Positions 32,090 to 35,333 of a DNA stretch of 35,333 nt are shown here, one piece after another. The notes below the pieces were generated by a model. That model did no database searches, was not told the origin of the DNA, and saw only the letters and a list, made by a program, of their open reading frames with translations. Every line of letters begins with the position of its first letter. Position 1 is the stretch's first letter. The stretch comes from Cycloclasticus sp. Its GTDB lineage: Bacteria; Pseudomonadota; Gammaproteobacteria; Methylococcales; Cycloclasticaceae. Location of the stretch: contig PADC01000003.1 in assembly GCA_002700385.1 (NCBI GenBank), positions 1 to 35,333 of the forward strand, given 5' to 3'. Position numbers and translations under genes: made by a program.

Positions 32090-35000
32090 TACTTATCGTT
32101 TGTCGGCCGGTAGCCTTCAATCGATGCCATTAAATCCTCAAGTTTTGGCAGATCGCCTGTCTGTGCGAACGTGTATCTACCCCGGAGGTTGATATTCTCC
32201 CAGGCTACAGGTGAGGCCCGCTTTACTGTCTCCAAAGATATTGCATTGCCTTGATCCTCAAAGCTGTCCAGCAGATTGCTGAGCACTTTTGAGTTGAAGT
32301 AGATGATGGCGTTTGCCACCAGTCTGGCACTTTCGTTCCAGATCTGGATCTCCTCGTCGCTATTGCCCCGGAATCGGTCGCCATTGACGTGGCTAATCGC
32401 CCGTCGCAGCTGGTGATAGGCTTCACCCCGATTCAACGCTCGCTGCACGTGATTTCTGAGACTGGCGTCGTCAATGTAGTTCAGCAGATACTGGGCTTTC
32501 AGCAGCCGGTTATATTCGGTCAACGCCTCCAATAACGGGTGAGTGTGCTTGTAGCCGGATAGTTTACGCACTAACCTGGCCTGGCTGGTCTTCCGCTGAG
32601 CCAAAGAGACGGCAATCCGCTGTATGGTGTCCCAGTGAGCCATGATGCGCTGCGTGTTGATCGGCTTGCGCAACGATATATTCACTTGCTGGTTCTTGTC
32701 TTCGGTGATGTTGAATAGTTCATTGATGACCCTGCCAACCTGGGCATATCGGGGTGCAAACCGATATCCGAACAGGTCGAGCAGGGCAAAGTTCACATGG
32801 TTTACTCCATGAGTGTCAGTTGAGAGCATGTCGGGGACAATTTCAGTACTGTTGTTCATCAACAGGTCAAAGATGTAATGGGACTCGTGTTCGTTGGCCC
32901 CGATTACCCGGGCATTGATGGCCATATGATTGGCATTCAGACTGACCGCGGACACGCCTTTGCTGGTTCCGAAGTATTTTGAGGAATACCGTGTGCGGAA
33001 TGTCTCGCGTTTGGCTTCGAACTTCTGACCATCGGCACTGGCGTGCAGACTATCTTCCTGAATGTTGTAGTGCTTGAAAATACTCAGTAGCGTGGTCGCG
33101 TTGTTGATGCGGTCATTGGACGCATTCAGGGTTTCTAACCGAAGGTAGTTTGCTTGGATTGTGCTGAGTTGTTCATAGGTGCGGTCAGATATTTGCGCGA
33201 TGCCATAGATGCCCTGATTAGTGGCATTGGCAATCAATATCGCCAGCAGGTCCACTTCGTACTGACGGCTTTTCGAGTTCATGCCCAGCACATGTTGGAA
33301 GTCATCAATGAACCCGGTGTCCCGGTCCACTACGCGCAATACATCGGTGATGCTGACCGCTTTCATTTGCTGGAAGAACGGGTTATTCACCAGGTGTTTC
33401 TTGCTGGCTGTAGGCAACCGCCAGTGATGTTTGCCATCTTTCGGCCTCAGAATGACGTCCCTGTTATCTGAACACTCCAGATAGTGGCTGACGTCGTGCA
33501 ACCGAAGCGTCAGCTCATCCGCCATCCGTGGTATCAGACGTTTCGGATCCTCGCTGATATTGGGTTGCTGAGTGCTATCAACCAATGCCTGCTTCTGGTT
33601 TTTCCAGATCTCTGGCTTCACCAGATCATCTTCTAGCGCCCGATATCGAATGACTTCCGGCAGCGTCAACTGGCCGTTCAACCGGTTGGGTATCTGCAGA
33701 TACAAAAACCATTCATACCTGGATTTGTCTATACTGCAATCGGGTTTCGACAGCAATGGCCGTGTGGCTTTCGGTAGTAAGCGCTGATCAATGCAGGTAT
33801 CGCCGAGCATACTACCGGCGATCAAATCCCATCGAGCTTGGTCCAGGGCCCAGGCTAACCGCCGTGTTTTGTCAGTACCGTCAAAACGCAGGCAGCAAAA
33901 GAGCGAACGCAACAGTCCGGTTCGCAATGCGGACTCCGTATCCAGGTGCTGCCAGAATGCCTCCTCCGCCGACTGTTTCTGATTACTCAGGTATCGGCAG
34001 ACTGAGCTCAGGTCGCTGACATTGAGAAACTGGAATGCCCGTTGCTGTACAGCGTGAAACGACGTATTGGGGTCAATGCTGTCATCAACGAACAGGTGTA
34101 AGATATCAGCAGCTTTGCTCACATTGCGAGCGGCCTTTTGCCAATCCCGGTAGACCCGTTCCCGGGCCATTTGACGGGCACGTTGCTTCACTTGTCGGAG
34201 GTGATGTATAAACCCTTCCGCAATACGATCCAGGGCCTGCTGGTGCCGCGACTGCAGATAGCACAGCAAGTACAGGCGCTGGTTAGCAAGCGATTGACGT
34301 TTAAGTTTGGCACCGTAATAGTCAACTCGTTCGGCATAGTGTTGCTGGTTTTTCTGAGAAAGAAAAAGTGACTCCAGTACAGTCGCCACATCATTCATCC
34401 ACGGCTGAATATGGTGATACACGGCTATTTCTTTTTGCAACTCGGTGCCGGTAAAATTGCGGGCGCTCTGGCGTAGTTGCTGGAATGTAAACTGGCCTTC
34501 ACCGGAAACCAGTGTGAGCAACATAGCTGATAGACCTTGGCTGCAAGCGGCGTCGATCTGGTCATACAATCGTTTCTGGTGCTGGCCAATAGCCTGACTG
34601 ACGATCTTCTGCAGCGTACTATAGGCAGGAATTGCGATTTTCTGGCGAGCCAAATATTCGATCGCAGCGTCAAAGAGTGCTCGAGGTTCCACCCAGCTTT
34701 CAGCACAGGTACACAAGTGTTCAACAAGCTGTGGCTGATGTCTTTTATCGTTCCAGTTGCTGACGCCGACAATCGATAGAACACGCGCATAGATGCGGGA
34801 TTTTTGGTCCGGTTTCAGGCTAAAACGCCTGAACGTAAGGTCCCTATAGTGAAATCGGGCTATGAATGCCAAGTCGTCCTGCATTGACTTGTACCTTGGG
34901 TTAAGCAGGACCGGTTTGCATTTGAAGTAGCCCAGCAACGCAATTGCCACACAACGATATTTGCGTTGCCTTATTCTCGATATCTCCGCTAGTTCTTTGT

Positions 35001-35109
35001 CATTCAGCGCAAAGTAGAACCGTTGGTAGGACTCATTGAAGGATGGGACGCCGTATAGATCCTCGACTTCGGCAGCATTGAGGATGGATAACCGCTTGTT
35101 TCTGCTCAT
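32089..35109 (-). CDS. tnpA: Tn3-family transposase of the 3.2-kb element
   Basis: The 1006-residue protein is complete. The DUF4158-type N-terminal half is similar to the partial protein at 1-1913 (DLYGVP, RYKSMQDDL, QSARNFTGTEL, SLCRYLSN). The catalytic half has Asp in LHASADGQKFEAKR, Asp in LSTDTHGVNHVNF and Glu in NRGEAYHQLRRAISH, and ends with the NINLRGRYTF motif. The start ATG follows the right terminal repeat by 76 bp. The stop codon shares bases with the start of the next transposase frame, so readthrough transcription could also express that gene. No defect is seen. Confidence 0.94.
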   Translation of the reverse strand: MSRNKRLSILNAAEVEDLYGVPSFNESYQRFYFALNDKELAEISRIRQRKYRCVAIALLGYFKCKPVLLNPRYKSMQDDLAFIARFHYRDLTFRRFSLKPDQKSRIYARVLSIVGVSNWNDKRHQPQLVEHLCTCAESWVEPRALFDAAIEYLARQKIAIPAYSTLQKIVSQAIGQHQKRLYDQIDAACSQGLSAMLLTLVSGEGQFTFQQLRQSARNFTGTELQKEIAVYHHIQPWMNDVATVLESLFLSQKNQQHYAERVDYYGAKLKRQSLANQRLYLLCYLQSRHQQALDRIAEGFIHHLRQVKQRARQMARERVYRDWQKAARNVSKAADILHLFVDDSIDPNTSFHAVQQRAFQFLNVSDLSSVCRYLSNQKQSAEEAFWQHLDTESALRTGLLRSLFCCLRFDGTDKTRRLAWALDQARWDLIAGSMLGDTCIDQRLLPKATRPLLSKPDCSIDKSRYEWFLYLQIPNRLNGQLTLPEVIRYRALEDDLVKPEIWKNQKQALVDSTQQPNISEDPKRLIPRMADELTLRLHDVSHYLECSDNRDVILRPKDGKHHWRLPTASKKHLVNNPFFQQMKAVSITDVLRVVDRDTGFIDDFQHVLGMNSKSRQYEVDLLAILIANATNQGIYGIAQISDRTYEQLSTIQANYLRLETLNASNDRINNATTLLSIFKHYNIQEDSLHASADGQKFEAKRETFRTRYSSKYFGTSKGVSAVSLNANHMAINARVIGANEHESHYIFDLLMNNSTEIVPDMLSTDTHGVNHVNFALLDLFGYRFAPRYAQVGRVINELFNITEDKNQQVNISLRKPINTQRIMAHWDTIQRIAVSLAQRKTSQARLVRKLSGYKHTHPLLEALTEYNRLLKAQYLLNYIDDASLRNHVQRALNRGEAYHQLRRAISHVNGDRFRGNSDEEIQIWNESARLVANAIIYFNSKVLSNLLDSFEDQGNAISLETVKRASPVAWENINLRGRYTFAQTGDLPKLEDLMASIEGYRPTNDK

Positions 35110-35185
35110 TCTTTGACCTAAAGGTCGAAGAAAATACCGAATTTCTCAGCGGATTAGAAACTAATAGCCCCCTGCAGGCCACGAG

Positions 35186-35240
35186 TGGCGGGGCCTCCGG
35201 CGGTTTTTGCAATATTTGGAGGCAAAATCCCTAGGACCCC
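35186..35240. repeat. Right terminal inverted repeat of the 3.2-kb Tn3-type element
   Basis: It ends CCTAGGACCCC at 35240 and mirrors 32013-32067. The next base starts the plus-strand transposase fragment. Confidence 0.9.
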
Positions 35241-35333
35241 CAGAAGGAGTTGGCCACGACACTGGAGCAGGTGGGGGAACGCATCCAGAAAGGCGATAAC
35301 CGCAACGTCATACTGCGCTCCCGCTCCGGGAAA
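35241..35333 (+). pseudogene. tnpA: Fragment of the left-edge transposase gene, inverted
   Basis: The 31 codons (QKELATTLEQVGERIQKGDN and on) match codons of the minus-strand gene at 243-335 with two base differences in 93. The fragment starts abruptly at the transposon end, in mid-gene, and continues past the window. Its own start is missing here, so this copy is interrupted by the 3.2-kb element or by a rearrangement. Confidence 0.85.

Larger units (their letters stand above)
32013..35240. mobile_element. Minimal Tn3-family element with 55-bp terminal repeats
   Basis: Inverted repeats at 32013-32067 and 35186-35240 share about 50 of 55 positions and begin GGGGTCCTAGGGATTTTGCC, the canonical GGGG start. 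The 3,228-bp element holds only a transposase gene, with no resolvase or cargo. The outside 5-mers AGTGT (left) and CAGAA (right) differ, so the flanking DNA was rearranged after insertion. Left flank is the transposase gene at 29102, right flank a fragment of the transposase gene found at 1-1913. Confidence 0.9.

Noticed and set aside
1-35333. CRISPR arrays, tRNA or rRNA genes, plasmid or phage origin
   Set aside because: No regularly spaced repeats, cloverleaf-like sequence or replication gene was recognised on either strand.

Overview
The window looks like an accessory catabolic island from a Gram-negative bacterium. It has two TonB-dependent outer-membrane receptors, Tat-type leaders and c-type cytochromes. 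The mix of IS families and the receptor-rich content fit a marine or environmental gammaproteobacterium, but nothing here fixes the taxon. No rRNA, tRNA or CRISPR array was seen. Mobile DNA covers roughly half of the window.

Layout. 1-1913: 5' part of a Tn3-family transposase (minus strand, runs off the left edge). 2053-3632: an IS1380-type element. 3766-4398: a TetR regulator (minus). 4465-7064: an IS21-family element (istAB) with a 5-bp target duplication. 7156-8507: an ISNCY/IS1202-like element with an 18-bp target duplication. 8607-14839: catabolic cassette 1 (TonB receptor, small Tat-leader protein, VAO/4-cresol-dehydrogenase-type flavoprotein, cytochrome c, Tat-leader M24-fold protein). 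14866-15998: a wrecked AraC remnant and an intact AraC regulator (minus). 16152-16637: 5' remnant of a cytochrome P450 gene. 16638-20697: a Tn3-family transposon carrying a BrnT/BrnA toxin-antitoxin pair. 20698-21279: 3' remnant of an aromatic-aldehyde-type dehydrogenase gene. 21395-22033: exported cupin. 22302-27356: cassette 2 (TonB receptor, small Tat-leader protein, flavoprotein, cytochrome c). 27387-28382: AraC regulator (minus). 28594 onward: a truncated IS110 transposase, a second Tn3-family transposase whose start is now supplied by a neighbouring transposon end, a complete 3.2-kb Tn3-type element (32013-35240), and a short fragment of the same transposase that opens the window, in opposite orientation.

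How the genes may work together. Each cassette has the same order: outer-membrane receptor, small Tat-leader protein, FAD oxidoreductase, monohaem cytochrome c. The flavoproteins resemble vanillyl-alcohol oxidase, eugenol hydroxylase and 4-cresol dehydrogenase, which oxidise para-substituted phenols at the benzylic carbon; the dehydrogenase members pass electrons to a dedicated cytochrome c in the periplasm. A plausible reading is import of a bulky phenolic compound through the receptor, oxidation in the periplasm, and further oxidation of the aldehyde by a dehydrogenase. That last step is broken here, because the Tn3 transposon lies between the front of the P450 gene and the back of the dehydrogenase gene and the DNA that joined them is gone. 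The flavoproteins have no visible signal peptide, while the adjacent small proteins carry twin-arginine leaders, so co-export of the pair is the most interesting hypothesis in the window.

Regulation. Before the two IS insertions the tetR gene and cassette 1 faced away from each other across a short intergenic region holding two related TTGACG-type palindromes, probable TetR operators. The ISNCY-like insertion duplicated part of that region and the two elements now separate regulator and target by more than 4 kb. Cassette 2 and the cupin share a 35-bp imperfect direct repeat in their upstream regions, which may be a common activator site.
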